From contig DIVW01000031.1 in assembly GCA_002428365.1 (NCBI GenBank), forward strand, positions 6,953-69,451: a DNA stretch of 62,499 nucleotides. Direction: 5' to 3'. The DNA is from Propionibacteriaceae bacterium UBA6122 (GTDB taxonomy: Bacteria; Actinomycetota; Actinomycetes; Propionibacteriales; Propionibacteriaceae). The stretch's first letter is position 1, and every line of letters starts with the position of its first letter. The notes beneath the pieces were generated by a model. The model was not told the origin of the DNA. It searched no databases and saw only the letters and a list, made by a program, of their open reading frames with translations. A program made the translations under genes and the position numbers. Of the stretch, positions 17,969 to 26,100 are shown piece after piece.

Positions 17969-18772
17969 TCAGGTAGCGGACGGCCACCCCGGAGTTTGGA
18001 CCGCGATGCCTCCGGTGTGCACCAGCCGAGCAGGCAACTCACGTTGGGTGAGCCACCGGGGTGCATCGTCGCCCATGGCGAGGGCAGTGAGGCAGGCCGC
18101 TTTGGCGCGTTCGCAGCTGTGGGCGGCAACGGCGGTCGAATGCCAGGTCCGTGGACGGGGCCGCAGCCCGGCCGCCGCTGGCCAGCGGGGCGCCGGTGCG
18201 GACGCACTGGCCAGTCCACCGGGCCAGGCCATGGTGATGGTGTCTGAGCCGGTGGGGGTGGGCTGGCCGTTTTCGATCTCAATCCGCCAGCCGGCTGGCG
18301 GCAGCTCGCCAGCTACAGCGATGTCGCCGCCGAGATTAACCAGGACGCCGATCCCCAGCTTCGAACTGCACGCCTCGGCGATCCGATCGGCCGCCCAAGC
18401 CCGCGCGAGCGGCCACACCTGCAGCCGACTTCCGCTGGGCAAGGTCAGGGTCCGGCCGTCCTCATCGAGGACGAGCCCGGGTTGAATCAACTCGCTCGGT
18501 TGGGCCTGGACGGTAACCGGCACCAGTCCTTGGCTGAAGAGGTCAGCCCTGCGGGCTGCGGCCACCGCTTGAGCGAGCAACCTGCTGATCGGCTGCGGTC
18601 CGCCATCGGTCAGTTGCTGGACCTCGGCCTCCGGCCGGTCCGGCGAGCAGGCCCGCTCAAGGGCGTCCACTCCCTGTCGGGCCAGTTCGGAGACCAAAGC
18701 GAGATCCCCGGGATTCAGGGTGAGCACCTCATACCAGCCGCTGGCGGTTTCCCAGCGGTCGCTGGCCACCAT
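17969..18772 (-). CDS. ApbE-like flavin transferase homologue with degenerate active site
   Basis: 267 residues. The central part matches ApbE (FAD:protein FMN transferase): PLARAWAADRIAEA for the GKGYAVD segment and LVNLGGDIAVAGELP for the strand-turn motif. The HHIIDPRTG motif expected around residue 200 is replaced by GLRPRPRTW, and the later DAxxTA/T metal site reads CERAKAA. It is also short compared with the ~300-350 residues usual for ApbE. It may be inactive or specialised. No signal peptide is evident. The stop of the gene abuts that of the TspO-like gene. Confidence 0.65.
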   Translation of the reverse strand: MVASDRWETASGWYEVLTLNPGDLALVSELARQGVDALERACSPDRPEAEVQQLTDGGPQPISRLLAQAVAAARRADLFSQGLVPVTVQAQPSELIQPGLVLDEDGRTLTLPSGSRLQVWPLARAWAADRIAEACSSKLGIGVLVNLGGDIAVAGELPPAGWRIEIENGQPTPTGSDTITMAWPGGLASASAPAPRWPAAAGLRPRPRTWHSTAVAAHSCERAKAACLTALAMGDDAPRWLTQRELPARLVHTGGIAVQTPGWPSAT

Positions 18773-19023
18773 GTCAGCGCGCGCCGGTGCGAGTGTGCGC
18801 CGTTGGGGGTCTCATTGCGGTGCTGCGTTGGAGGTGGCAAGCGGCCGTCCCCTCGCGAGGTGGAGCCGCGGTGAACCAGCCAGCGGGCTCGCCAGTTGCT
18901 GAGGACTCATGGCTGTGCAAGTAACTCACGGTGGTGGTTTGAGCTGCGAGCGCTGGCTGGGTCATGTTGGGAGTCTCGGCTCCCAAGTTGTGCCGCGCCT
19001 GTGGAACAGCTCGGCGGTGGGTG
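18773..19023. other. Intergenic region between ApbE-like and Crp/Fnr genes
   Basis: 251 bp without a gene I can defend. It holds a 7-bp inverted repeat TTGGGAG-6-CTCCCAA (18967-18986). A 63-codon minus-strand frame begins at an ATG near this repeat and ends 2 bp before the ApbE start; its codon usage is poor, so I do not call it. It may serve as terminator for the Crp/Fnr gene. Confidence 0.4.
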
Positions 19024-19758
19024 TCAGCCCACTTCGGAGGCTGACTCCTCGATCGCCTGCGGCACACCATCCGGGGCCTTGGTGCTCTCGTTTCGGACCC
19101 GCTTCGCGATCCGGCTAAGCGCAACGTCAGTGATGTTCAGGAAGTTAGCCAGGTCTCGTTGGGTGACCCGGTTCACCAGACCGGGGTGCTCGGTGAGTAG
19201 ATCCCGGTAGCGCTGCTCCGGCGTGCTGCGAAGCCAAGCGACATCGGCCTGCAGAGTGGTGGCATGCATTACCGAGAGCGCGGCGATGAGTCGTGACCAG
19301 GCCAGATGCTGGGTGGCCAGATGATCCACCACCCGGAAGCTCACCCGGGCCAGCAGACTCGTCTCCAGCGCGGTGACGGTGTGGATCGTCTCAGCCTCAA
19401 CGGCGGCCTGGATGGTGTTCGAACGCGGATGAAGACCTCGAATAGCCGCCCTGCGTACTCCCTCCATACCCAGGGCGGTCATCGAGGCCAATACGTCGCC
19501 CTCTTCAGGGAAGAAGACGGTCGCGTTACGTCGTCCGCCCTCGACGGACATTTGCGCTTTCAGCAGGCCGTGCTGAACGAAGTAGATGTATGGGTGAATC
19601 TCGCCGGCGGAGAACAGGACGTTCCCGGGCTCGACCCGGACCATCTTCACGTTGGCTGCGAAAAGGTCCCACTGGGGCAACTCAGCGGCCGCGTAGGCCT
19701 CGAGTAGAAGTCGGAGACTTCGGAGAGCGTGGCCCACTACTGCGTCTTCGACGTTCAC
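19024..19758 (-). CDS. Crp/Fnr family transcriptional regulator
   Basis: 244 residues. N-terminal cyclic-nucleotide-binding-like beta barrel (VEPGNVLFSAGEIHPYIYFVQ...GLLKAQ), a long dimerisation helix, and a C-terminal winged helix with TQRDLANFLNITDVALSRIAK, where Ser and Arg of the FNR-type ExxSR recognition helix are kept and Glu is Val. No N-terminal cysteine cluster is seen, so oxygen sensing by an iron-sulfur cluster is unlikely. GTG 19758 is preferred over ATG 19797 because GGAGG precedes it by 5 nt. A perfect FNR-type box is 38 bp upstream, suggesting autoregulation. Confidence 0.87.
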   Translation of the reverse strand: MNVEDAVVGHALRSLRLLLEAYAAAELPQWDLFAANVKMVRVEPGNVLFSAGEIHPYIYFVQHGLLKAQMSVEGGRRNATVFFPEEGDVLASMTALGMEGVRRAAIRGLHPRSNTIQAAVEAETIHTVTALETSLLARVSFRVVDHLATQHLAWSRLIAALSVMHATTLQADVAWLRSTPEQRYRDLLTEHPGLVNRVTQRDLANFLNITDVALSRIAKRVRNESTKAPDGVPQAIEESASEVG

Positions 19759-19796
19759 GGTCCCTCCAACCCAGTCCCAGTACGAGGGCTCGGGCA

Positions 19797-19810
19797 TTGA
19801 TCGGGATCAA
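19797..19810. promoter_or_regulatory. FNR/CRP-type operator TTGAT-N4-ATCAA
   Basis: Perfect dyad TTGAT (19797-19801) CGGG ATCAA (19806-19810), identical to the textbook FNR/DNR consensus. It sits in the divergent region between the Crp/Fnr gene (start 19758) and the LAxTG protein gene, so it could control either. Binding by the adjacent regulator is inferred. Confidence 0.65.
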
Positions 19811-19939
19811 CGCCGAGCCCCTTCTTCTTGATACAGGTTAGTGGCCAGATAGGTTCAAGGCGAGCAAATCTGGCAGATTGGCCGCGATACCTGGCGGGGC
19901 TTGGCGCACTTGCGTCAATCAGGTAGACGGGGGGGACTG

Positions 19940-21403
19940 GTGCTGTCCGGCGTCCTTACGTGGAGGGCTGGAAAGTCGGCGGGGCGGGGGCCTTTATTGC
20001 GCGTTGTCGCGGCAATTTGCCTAGCCACCTTGTTTTGGGCCACGGCCCAGGTAGGCGAGGCCTATCCCGATTCCGCCCCAGTGGTTATCAATCTCACCGC
20101 AGATGCGGGTCAAGATCCCTATCAGGTTGGAGCTCGCGTCGACTTTCGCGCCAAGGTGACCTGTGCTGCGGCGACCTCCTGCGGGGTGGTCAAGGTGACG
20201 GTGAGTCTCGACCCGAACCTCAGCTACGAGTCCCATTCGGTCATCACCGCGGTGCGCGAGGGGCCGACCACCAACGCCACAGTCCAAGTTGCCACCTCGG
20301 CCAACACGCTGGTGTTCACCATCGGCACCGACTCGGTCGGGTTCGGTAGCGGTGAATATGTGGTCTTTCCGATCTCGGCGCGTGGGGCCTCGATCCCAGC
20401 CGATGCCAGGTTGAAGATCGGTGCCAGCGCTGAGGCTGCCGGCGGCACCTCGGCTACCGAACTGGTGATTTCCACGGACCCCGGCCCGGGGCCGAATGAT
20501 GCGAGCAAGGTGAGTGTCAGCGGCTGCGTCTGGTGGGACGCCGACCGGGACGCCGCCATGGGCGCCACTGAGTTGGCCCAAAGCGGGATCGCCGTGGCGT
20601 TGCACGACGTCGGCGGCGCCCGGCTGGAGGAGCGGGTCACCGACGCCGCCGGCTGCTACGTCTTCACCGATCTGGACGCTGGCGGCAGCTATCGGTTAGC
20701 GGTCACCCGTCCCGACGGTGCCGCTTTCGCCAAAGCAGCAGCGGAATCAGTGGTTGACGCCGACGGGCTGGCTGACTTCACCGCACCGGCCAGCGGCACC
20801 AATGCCGCCACCGCCACCGCCGCAGACCTCCGTGGCCTGAACGCCGGCCTGGTCTCCTACAACCTGGAGCTTGCTGAGAGCCTGTCGACCACCGGTGCGA
20901 TCGGCCCAGGTGAGACCGTCCACTTCAAACTGGTGGCCACTAATACCGGCAACTCTGCGGCCCTGGCCGGCTGGCAGGTCTCCGTCGTGCTGCCGAAGAA
21001 ACTGACGCTGATTTCGCTGAAGGGAAGTGGCTTCGACTGCTCAGCCACAACCTGCACCGCCAAGGCACCGTTGGTGGCCAAGGCGAGTTCGGCCACTCTC
21101 ACGCTCACTACTCGGGTGGCCGACGGTGCCAGTGGTGAGCTGGCGGTAGTCTCCTACATCCGTCCGTCGGCCGACGATGTGGCTGAGTCGGTACCGCTGG
21201 GCACCACCCCTAGCCCGGAGACCAATACCGATGGCACAGCAACTGACAATGACTCCCGGACGGTGATTGAGGTCAAGGACGCCTCGGACTCACTGGCCGA
21301 TACCGGTAGTGACGGTGTTTTGACTGAATTGGCTCTCGGCGCGCTTTTGGTGGTGGCAGGTGGCGGCCTGCTGCTAGTCAGGCGACGGCGAGCAGCGAAC
21401 TGA
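19940..21403 (+). CDS. LAxTG-anchored surface protein with SdrD-B-like and DUF11-like domains
   Basis: 487 residues from GTG 19940, which follows a G-rich stretch and gives a normal signal peptide (PLLRVVAAICLATLFWATAQVGEA); TTG 19901 is a longer alternative. Residues ~190-280 form an SdrD-B-like Ca-binding/CnaB-type domain (GCVWWDADRD...GCYVFTDLDAGGSYRLAV). Next is a DUF11-like Ig domain (LVATNTGNSAALAGWQVSVVLP). The end has LADTG, a hydrophobic helix and RRRR. LAxTG is the motif known for class E sortases of actinobacteria. It is likely covalently attached to peptidoglycan or pili. Two strong hairpin terminators bracket the following genes. Confidence 0.85.
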   Translation: MLSGVLTWRAGKSAGRGPLLRVVAAICLATLFWATAQVGEAYPDSAPVVINLTADAGQDPYQVGARVDFRAKVTCAAATSCGVVKVTVSLDPNLSYESHSVITAVREGPTTNATVQVATSANTLVFTIGTDSVGFGSGEYVVFPISARGASIPADARLKIGASAEAAGGTSATELVISTDPGPGPNDASKVSVSGCVWWDADRDAAMGATELAQSGIAVALHDVGGARLEERVTDAAGCYVFTDLDAGGSYRLAVTRPDGAAFAKAAAESVVDADGLADFTAPASGTNAATATAADLRGLNAGLVSYNLELAESLSTTGAIGPGETVHFKLVATNTGNSAALAGWQVSVVLPKKLTLISLKGSGFDCSATTCTAKAPLVAKASSATLTLTTRVADGASGELAVVSYIRPSADDVAESVPLGTTPSPETNTDGTATDNDSRTVIEVKDASDSLADTGSDGVLTELALGALLVVAGGGLLLVRRRRAAN

Positions 21404-21437
21404 GCTCGGCTCCCCATAGAGCCGGTTCGCGGGTGAG

Positions 21438-21470
21438 CGCCCGAACCTTCGGGTTCGGGCGTTTGCTTTT
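21438..21470 (+). terminator. Rho-independent terminator after the LAxTG gene
   Basis: Perfect 10-bp stem CGCCCGAACC (21438-21447) / GGTTCGGGCG (21452-21461) closed by a stable TTCG tetraloop and followed by TTTGCTTTT. It lies between convergent genes and is the best intrinsic terminator in the window. Confidence 0.85.
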
Positions 21471-21479
21471 GCCAGGTGA

Positions 21480-21878
21480 CTACAGGTTTCGGTAAACGGT
21501 GAAGGTCAAAGCAATGACGCCCAGTGCCGACATCCAGACCCGCTGATCAGCCAGCCAGCGGGGTAGGCGAACCCCGGGTCCACCGGCGGCTTCTACCAGC
21601 CAAAACAACGCAGCTACGCCGACCCCCGCACCCACGCTAAAGGTGAACGGGTTGGCCGCCCAGGCGCCGGCGAGATCAAGATGCAGCAGGTGGACGCCCA
21701 TCGTGGTAGAGCCGCAGAAGGGGCAAAGGGTTCCGGTCAGTGCCCGCCACGGGCAGGGCAGGCCGATGCCAGTGAACTGATAGGTGGCGCTCAGCCCGAG
21801 TCCGACCAAGCCCAAAGTCCCCAACGACTTCAGTCGTCGGCGAGCTTGGGTAATGGCCGGTGTGGCCGGTGCTGACAC
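21480..21878 (-). CDS. DUF2752 membrane protein
   Basis: 132 residues, three hydrophobic segments. The family hallmark is CPWRALTGTLCPFCGSTTMG followed by LDLAGAWAANPF, i.e. two cysteines before a CGxT motif and the NP dipeptide. DUF2752 proteins are small, widespread and uncharacterised. ATG 21878; divergent from the RDD gene with an 81-bp gap. Confidence 0.88.
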   Translation of the reverse strand: MSAPATPAITQARRRLKSLGTLGLVGLGLSATYQFTGIGLPCPWRALTGTLCPFCGSTTMGVHLLHLDLAGAWAANPFTFSVGAGVGVAALFWLVEAAGGPGVRLPRWLADQRVWMSALGVIALTFTVYRNL

Positions 21879-21959
21879 GACTCAATTATGACTACATTCC
21901 ACATTGGGGCCATCAGGCCCTAGGATCGTCAGCACTACTGCATCTACAGGGAGAGAAGC

Positions 21960-22601
21960 ATGTCTGATCAGTACCCGACTTCGCCGGATCCGAGCGACGC
22001 CGTACCGGGCTACACTCCGCCCTCCGACCCCGGCAGCTACCAGGCTCCGGCCGGTGGCTACAACGAACCGCCCGCGGCTGACCCGTACGCCACTCCGGCT
22101 GGCTCTTACCCGCCGCCGCCGGCGCCGAGCTACCCAGGTGGTTTCACCCCGGCCCCGACGGGTGCTGTTGGTGGCGCGCTGGCCGAATGGCCGACCCGGG
22201 CACTCGGTGGCCTCATCGATTACGTCGCTCCGAGCATCGTCTTCGGCATCCTCGGCAGCGTCCTGTCCAACGTGAACAGCACGCTCGGTAGCGGGGTTCA
22301 GTTCATCCTGGCTATCGGCTGGTGGGTTTACCTGGGCTACCTCGTGGGCAACTACGGCGTCACCCCGGGCAAGGCCATTGCCAAGATCAAGGTCGTCAGC
22401 GAGACCACCGGTGACGTCATTGGCGTTGGCCCGGCTGTCGCCCGCCAGTTCGCGCACATCATCGACTCGATCATCTGCTACGTCGGTTGGCTGTTCCCGC
22501 TGTGGGATGCCAAGAAGCAGACCCTGGCCGACAAGATCATGAAGACCGTCGCGATCGACAACTCCGCTGATCCGAACGCTGGTCAGATCCGCTGGAGCTG
22601 A
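21960..22601 (+). CDS. RDD family membrane protein with Pro/Gly/Tyr-rich N-terminus
   Basis: 213 residues. The first ~75 are low-complexity (SYPPPPAPSYPGG). The RDD domain then begins with EWPTRALGGLIDYVAP, continues NYGVTPGKAIAKIKVV, and ends with a segment before the last helix (DAKKQTLADKIMKTVAI) typical of the family. RDD proteins are integral membrane proteins, some linked to ion homeostasis; the substrate here is unknown. ATG 21960 has GGGAGAGAAGC upstream. Confidence 0.88.
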   Translation: MSDQYPTSPDPSDAVPGYTPPSDPGSYQAPAGGYNEPPAADPYATPAGSYPPPPAPSYPGGFTPAPTGAVGGALAEWPTRALGGLIDYVAPSIVFGILGSVLSNVNSTLGSGVQFILAIGWWVYLGYLVGNYGVTPGKAIAKIKVVSETTGDVIGVGPAVARQFAHIIDSIICYVGWLFPLWDAKKQTLADKIMKTVAIDNSADPNAGQIRWS

Positions 22602-22634
22602 ATCTGTCGTCAGTAGCTGGCTCGTCCGGCTATT

Positions 22635-22675
22635 AGAGCGCCATCGCCCATCACGGACGGTGGCGCTCTTGCTTT
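22635..22675 (+). terminator. Rho-independent terminator after the RDD gene
   Basis: Stem AGAGCGCCA (22635-22643) / TGGCGCTCT (22661-22669), extendable by three inner pairs, followed by TGCTTT. It ends the RDD transcript before tdh. Confidence 0.75.
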
Positions 22676-22729
22676 GCCCGGCGCTGGCCGCCCGACGTCG
22701 ATAGGTTTGGCGTTGGACGAGGAGGTCTA

Positions 22730-23773
22730 ATGCGAGCGTTGGTCAAGACCGAGGCCGGCCCAGGGCTGAAGATGATCGAGGTGCCCGAGCCGGGCTGCGG
22801 CCCGGACCAGGTGAAGATTCAAGTGCTGCGGGCCGGTCTTTGTGGCACCGACCTGCATCTGGAAGCCTGGGACGACTGGGCGGCGAGCACGGTGGTGGCG
22901 CCGCTCACGATCGGCCACGAGTTCTACGGCGAAGTGGTCGAGGTGGGTGCTGAGGTGACTGGCATTCGACCAGGAGATCGCGCCTCCGGTGAGGGCCACA
23001 TCGTTTGTGGCCGCTGCCGCAACTGCCGCGCTGGCCGGCGCCACGTCTGTATCAACACCATCGGTCTCGGGGTGAACACCAATGGTGCCTTCGCCGATTA
23101 CGTGGTGCTGCCTGCGGCCAATGTCTGGGTGCAGCCCGAAGCGATCGATCCAGAGCTGGGCGCCATCTTTGATCCGCTTGGCAATGCCACCCACACCGCC
23201 CTCCAATGGCCGGTGGTTGGCGAGGATGTGCTGATCACCGGTGCTGGTCCGATTGGGGTGCTAGCGGCGGCAATCGTCCGTCATGCCGGGGCCAAGCACG
23301 TGGTCGTCACTGACATCAGTGACTATCGGTTGGGGCTGGCCAGGGCGGTCGGCGCTGATCTGTGCGTGAACGTCGCCGCCACCCGAATCGCCGATGCCCA
23401 GCGTGATCTGGGCCTACGGGAGGGCTTCGACATCGGGCTGGAGATGTCGGGAGCACCGTCGGCGGTGACCGAGATGCTGGCGAACCTTAACCACGGTGCC
23501 AAGGTGGCCATGCTGGGTTTGCCGAAGGATCCCTACCCGATCGATTGGGGCCGGGTGATCACCCACATGATCACCATCAAGGGGATCTACGGCCGGGAGA
23601 TGTTCGAGACCTGGTATTTGATGAGCTCGATGCTGGCCACCTCGACGGCGTTCGCCGATGCGGTGCGCTCGGTGATCACCCATCGGTTCGCTGCCCAGGA
23701 CTGGCGCCAGGCCTTCGAGGTGGCGCGAGCCGGCGAGTGCGGCAAAGTGATCCTCGACTGGTCAGTCAGCTGA
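22730..23773 (+). CDS. tdh: L-threonine 3-dehydrogenase
   Basis: 347 residues, zinc-dependent medium-chain dehydrogenase. Catalytic zinc ligands lie in GLCGTDLHL and TIGHEFYGEV; the four-Cys structural zinc site is CGRCRNCRAGRRHVC. The NAD site is ITGAGPIGVLAAAIV. C-terminal motif GIYGREMFETWYLM is specific for threonine dehydrogenase. It oxidises threonine to 2-amino-3-ketobutyrate, the substrate of the next gene kbl, so the two form one catabolic unit even though a repeat block separates them. Confidence 0.95.
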   Translation: MRALVKTEAGPGLKMIEVPEPGCGPDQVKIQVLRAGLCGTDLHLEAWDDWAASTVVAPLTIGHEFYGEVVEVGAEVTGIRPGDRASGEGHIVCGRCRNCRAGRRHVCINTIGLGVNTNGAFADYVVLPAANVWVQPEAIDPELGAIFDPLGNATHTALQWPVVGEDVLITGAGPIGVLAAAIVRHAGAKHVVVTDISDYRLGLARAVGADLCVNVAATRIADAQRDLGLREGFDIGLEMSGAPSAVTEMLANLNHGAKVAMLGLPKDPYPIDWGRVITHMITIKGIYGREMFETWYLMSSMLATSTAFADAVRSVITHRFAAQDWRQAFEVARAGECGKVILDWSVS

Positions 23774-23789
23774 GGCTTCGAAGGTTCGT

Positions 23790-23870
23790 CTTGGGGGCTT
23801 CGACGGGCTCAGCCATCTTGGGGGCTTCGACGGGCTCAGCCATCTTGGGGGCTTCGACGGGCTCAGCCAT
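23790..23870 (+). repeat. Three perfect 27-bp tandem repeats between tdh and kbl
   Basis: Units at 23790-23816, 23817-23843 and 23844-23870, each with CTTGGGGGCTTCGACGGGCT then CAGCCAT. A partial unit and an inverted partner (CCCTGAGCTTGTCGAAGGG, 23884-23902) follow. The core TTCGACGGGCTCAG is complementary in style to TGAGCTTGTCGAAG, giving REP-like stem-loops. The unit length is a multiple of three, so frames stay open across it on both strands, but I see no coding role. Confidence 0.9.
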
Positions 23871-23941
23871 CTTGGGTTCAGCTCCCTGAGCTTGTCGAAG
23901 GGTCGAAGGGTCCACCCGGGCCGCGGCGTAGGGTGGCGACC

Positions 23942-25135
23942 ATGTATGGCGATGACCTGCGCAATCAATTGGCCACGACTCTGGACGAGATCCGCGCCGC
24001 CGGATTGTTCAAGAGTGAGCGGGAGTTGACCACCCCCCAGGCAGCCCAGGTGGCCACCGCTGCCGGTCCAGTGTTGAACTTTTGCGCCAACAACTACCTC
24101 GGGCTGGCCGATCACCCGGAGGTGGTGGCCGCAGCTCAAAAGGGCTTGGCTGACTGGGGCTTCGGCATGGCGTCGGTGCGTTTCATCTGTGGCACCCAGA
24201 CCGTCCACACGAAGCTGGAGGCCGCGCTCAGCGACTTCCTCGGCACCCAGGACACGATCCTGTTTTCCAGCTGTTTCGACGCCAACGGCGGGGTGTTTGA
24301 GGTGCTCTTCGGCCAGGACGACGCGATCATCTCCGATGAACTGAACCACGCCTCGTTGATCGATGGCATTCGGTTGAGTAAGGCCGCTCGCTTTCGCTAC
24401 CGCAATCGAGACCTGAGCGATCTGGAGACCCAACTGAAGGCGGCCGCCGGAGCCCGCCGAAAGGTGATCGTCACCGATGGAGTGTTCAGCATGGACGGCT
24501 ACTTCGCCCCACTGCCGGGCATCTGCGATTTGGCCGAGCGCTACGAGGCGCTGGTGTTGGTGGACGATTCCCATGCGGTTGGCTTCATCGGCGAGGGGGG
24601 CCGTGGCACCCCGGAACTGTTCGGGGTCAGCGACCGGGTCGATCTGATCACCGGCACCCTTGGCAAGGCGCTAGGTGGCGCCTCGGGTGGTTACGTGAGT
24701 GGTCCCGCGGAGGTGATCGCCCTGCTGCGGCAGCGCGCCCGTCCCTACCTTTTCTCCAACGCGGTGGCCCCGGCCACCGTGGTTGGCTCGCTGACCGCCC
24801 TGGCCCTGGCTGCCGAAGCCAGCGCGGCGCGGGCCCAGTTACGGGCCAACGCCGCGCTGTTTCGGGAGTTGATGAGCAAGGCCGGCTTCGAGTTGCTCCC
24901 CGGGGAGCACCCGATCATCCCGGTGATGTTCCCCGGACCGGACGGCGCCAGGCAAGCAGCCCAAATCGCCGAGCGGATGTTGGCCCAAGGGGTCTATGTG
25001 ATCGCCTTCAGCTACCCGGTGGTGCCCGCGGGCAAGGCCCGCATTCGGGTGCAGCTATCGGCTGCGCATAGCGAGGCGGATGTGCAGGCGTGTGTGGCAG
25101 CGTTCATCGCCGCCCGCACCGGGCTTCAGCACTGA
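23942..25135 (+). CDS. kbl: Glycine C-acetyltransferase (2-amino-3-ketobutyrate CoA ligase)
   Basis: 397 residues, PLP-dependent alpha-oxoamine synthase. Features: CANNYLGLADHPEV at the N-terminus, SMDGYFAPLPGICDLAERY, VDDSHAVGFIGEGGRGTPE, and the PLP lysine in TGTLGKALGGASGGYVSG. It cleaves 2-amino-3-ketobutyrate with CoA to glycine and acetyl-CoA. ATG 23942 has AGGGTGG upstream; GTG 23933 is also in frame. The last 10 bp overlap the convergent PPOX gene. Confidence 0.95.
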   Translation: MYGDDLRNQLATTLDEIRAAGLFKSERELTTPQAAQVATAAGPVLNFCANNYLGLADHPEVVAAAQKGLADWGFGMASVRFICGTQTVHTKLEAALSDFLGTQDTILFSSCFDANGGVFEVLFGQDDAIISDELNHASLIDGIRLSKAARFRYRNRDLSDLETQLKAAAGARRKVIVTDGVFSMDGYFAPLPGICDLAERYEALVLVDDSHAVGFIGEGGRGTPELFGVSDRVDLITGTLGKALGGASGGYVSGPAEVIALLRQRARPYLFSNAVAPATVVGSLTALALAAEASAARAQLRANAALFRELMSKAGFELLPGEHPIIPVMFPGPDGARQAAQIAERMLAQGVYVIAFSYPVVPAGKARIRVQLSAAHSEADVQACVAAFIAARTGLQH

Positions 25136-25533
25136 GCCTGCCAGACCTCTTCGCCGAACTCGATGCGAGCAGGTTTGACCAGGACGACGCAATAGCGCGG
25201 ATCGGCCACGCCGGTGAATTGTTTGGTCAGGGCGCCGAACCAGAAACCCTCACGTTCAGTCGTCTCGGTGCTGATGGTCGCTGTGCCGTCGACGCGGAGC
25301 CAGAGCGGGGAGTTCACTTGAGTTGCCCCGAGAGTCAGGCAAACGTTGCTGTTGGCGCGCAGTTGCTCCACTTTGGCTGAATCCAGATGGGTGCTGAACC
25401 TGATGACGAGGCTTTCGTCTGCGCGGCCCACCACATAGCGCAGCTGTGGGTGACCGTCGGGGGCGGCGGTGGCGAGGTTGATCAGTTGGGGGCGTCGGGC
25501 GAACTCGTAGATGCGATTCTCCAGGTCGGACAT
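25126..25533 (-). CDS. Pyridoxamine 5'-phosphate oxidase-like (PPOX) flavin-binding protein
   Basis: 135 residues, split-barrel fold. INLATAAPDGHPQLRYVVGRADESL and the strand RFSTHLDSAKVEQLRANSNVCLTL are typical of general-stress protein 26-like FMN or F420 binders. It likely binds a flavin; the substrate is unknown. It starts 23 bp after the MarR gene stop on the same strand and so is probably the regulated partner in that operon. Confidence 0.85.
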   Translation of the reverse strand: MSDLENRIYEFARRPQLINLATAAPDGHPQLRYVVGRADESLVIRFSTHLDSAKVEQLRANSNVCLTLGATQVNSPLWLRVDGTATISTETTEREGFWFGALTKQFTGVADPRYCVVLVKPARIEFGEEVWQAQC

Positions 25534-25556
25534 GGTGGGGTTCCCTTCGGGTTTAG

Positions 25557-26072
25557 TCAGGCTGGGTTGGTCGTTTCGGTCTCTTGGGTGAGGTTGCCTT
25601 CGATGCGCGCGAGCACGTCGATCAGTACGGCTTGCTCGGATTCGGTCAGCCCGTGCAGCACGGTTTCAACCAAACGTTGCGAGGTCGCCTGGAACGCCGG
25701 GAGGAGCTCTCGGCCCGCTGGGGTCAGCTGGATACGCCAACTGCGCAGGTCGTCGCCGTCCTGGACGCGGCTCAGGTAGCCGCACTTCTCCAAGGTCTGC
25801 ACCACGCCGGTGACCGTCGATTTCGCCCGCCCGGTGAAGGTCACGATGTCCTTGATCGGCACCGGGGCCGACTGCCGGAAAAGGAAAGCCAGGACGCCGC
25901 CGTGGGCGGGCAGGACGCCGCGGACCCCACGGTGAGCGAGTTCGCGCTCGATCAGCAGGTTTCCCAACTCGTGGATGCGGGCCATTCGTTCAAACGCGCC
26001 ACCGGGGCGTCGGCTGCGGGCATTGACAACGGGCTCCCCAGCGGCGGCGGGTTGAGCTTGAAGGTCGGCCAT
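25557..26072 (-). CDS. MarR family transcriptional regulator
   Basis: 171 residues from ATG 26072. Winged helix with IKDIVTFTGRAKSTVTGVVQTLEKCGYLSRV and the wing DDLRSWRIQLTPAGREL. The preceding open frame to 26147 runs through the operator and is not used. A perfect 18-bp palindrome ends 11 bp upstream of the start, which suggests autorepression. The downstream PPOX gene would respond with it. Confidence 0.88.
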   Translation of the reverse strand: MADLQAQPAAAGEPVVNARSRRPGGAFERMARIHELGNLLIERELAHRGVRGVLPAHGGVLAFLFRQSAPVPIKDIVTFTGRAKSTVTGVVQTLEKCGYLSRVQDGDDLRSWRIQLTPAGRELLPAFQATSQRLVETVLHGLTESEQAVLIDVLARIEGNLTQETETTNPA

Positions 26073-26082
26073 AGGGCGATAG

Positions 26083-26100
26083 TAGTTCGGGGCCGAACTA
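26083..26100. promoter_or_regulatory. 18-bp palindromic operator upstream of the MarR gene
   Basis: TAGTTCGG (26083-26090) GG CCGAACTA (26093-26100) is a perfect dyad of the size bound by MarR dimers. It lies 10 bp before the marR start codon and faces the 26246 gene on the other side. Confidence 0.7.

Noticed and set aside
18774..18964. 63-codon minus-strand frame ending 2 bp before the ApbE start
   Set aside because: Position suggests coupling, but codon third positions are not GC-biased and no homologue pattern is recognisable.
23545..23889. Open frames across the 27-bp repeats (repeated ILGASTGSA and RWLSPSKPP)
   Set aside because: They exist only because the repeat length is a multiple of three; they overlap tdh or kbl out of frame and lack start signals.
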